This document shows positions 5,792-5,866 of a stretch of 5,866 nucleotides of DNA, in pieces. The position numbers were made by a program, and so were the translations under genes. The DNA lies in the NCBI GenBank assembly GCA_023420715.1, contig JAEZVR010000055.1, forward strand, positions 1-5,866, read 5' to 3'. The stretch is from Bacillota bacterium. Its GTDB lineage: Bacteria; Bacillota; Clostridia; Saccharofermentanales; Fastidiosipilaceae. Positions within the stretch are counted from its first letter, which is position 1; every line of letters starts with the position of its first letter. The notes beneath the pieces were generated by a model. The model searched no databases. It worked only from the letters and a program-made list of their open reading frames with translations, and had not been told where the DNA came from.

Positions 5792-5866
5792 TGGAGCGGG
5801 ATACGAGATTCGAACTCGCGACTTTCACCTTGGCAAGGTGACACTCTACCACTGAGTTAATCCCGC
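5792..5866 (-). tRNA. tRNA-Gly (anticodon GCC)
   Basis: A 75-base gene that fits exactly to the right edge of the window. The acceptor GCGGGAT pairs with ATCCCGC, the D arm is ACTC/GAGT, and the anticodon stem TCACC/GGTGA encloses loop TTGCCAA with anticodon GCC at 5832-5834. The T arm is GCGAG-TTCGAAT-CTCGT with one G-U pair. Discriminator U is followed by an encoded CCA. Its promoter, and perhaps further tRNA genes upstream, would lie outside the window. Confidence 0.97.

Overview
The window looks like a piece of a low-GC (by eye, low-to-mid 40s percent) Bacillota chromosome. The signs are strong AGGAG/GGAGG ribosome binding sites, CCA-encoded tRNAs, hairpin-plus-U-tract termination, and a LicD-family protein next to a GT4 glycosyltransferase, which is typical of surface-polysaccharide loci in that phylum. 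No gene identifies the genus. Every supported gene lies on the minus strand, so transcription runs from high to low coordinates.

From the right edge, in transcription order: (1) tRNA-Gly(GCC) and tRNA-Cys(GCA), six bases apart, closed by a strong intrinsic terminator (5668-5701). (2) An AT-rich, dyad-rich control region (about 5433-5667) with a candidate promoter and a leader that can fold. (3) A two-gene unit: a 528-residue D-aminoacylase-type amidohydrolase (N-acyl-D-amino-acid deacylase family), then 76 bases later a 490-residue sodium:solute symporter. A hairpin without a U-tract lies between them, and a probable terminator follows the symporter. (4) A surface-polysaccharide unit: a LicD-family transferase, a GT4 glycosyltransferase overlapping it by 4 bases, and the first 50 codons of a membrane protein running off the left edge, probably a polymerase, ligase or exporter of the same locus.

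The deacylase and symporter plausibly form an import-and-hydrolyse module for N-acyl-D-amino acids or related blocked amino compounds: the symporter would bring the substrate in and the cytoplasmic amidohydrolase would release the free amino acid. That link rests on gene order and family knowledge, and the substrate is unknown. The LicD/GT4/membrane genes would build and decorate a glycan with a phospho-substituent. A terminator and a candidate extended -10 promoter within 90 bases separate the two modules.

I see no CRISPR array, insertion sequence, phage gene, toxin-antitoxin pair or obvious new defence system. The points most worth a second look are the Asp where the characterised D-aminoacylase has its bridging Cys zinc ligand, the cluster of inverted repeats upstream of the deacylase, and the hairpins in its leader and intercistronic gap.
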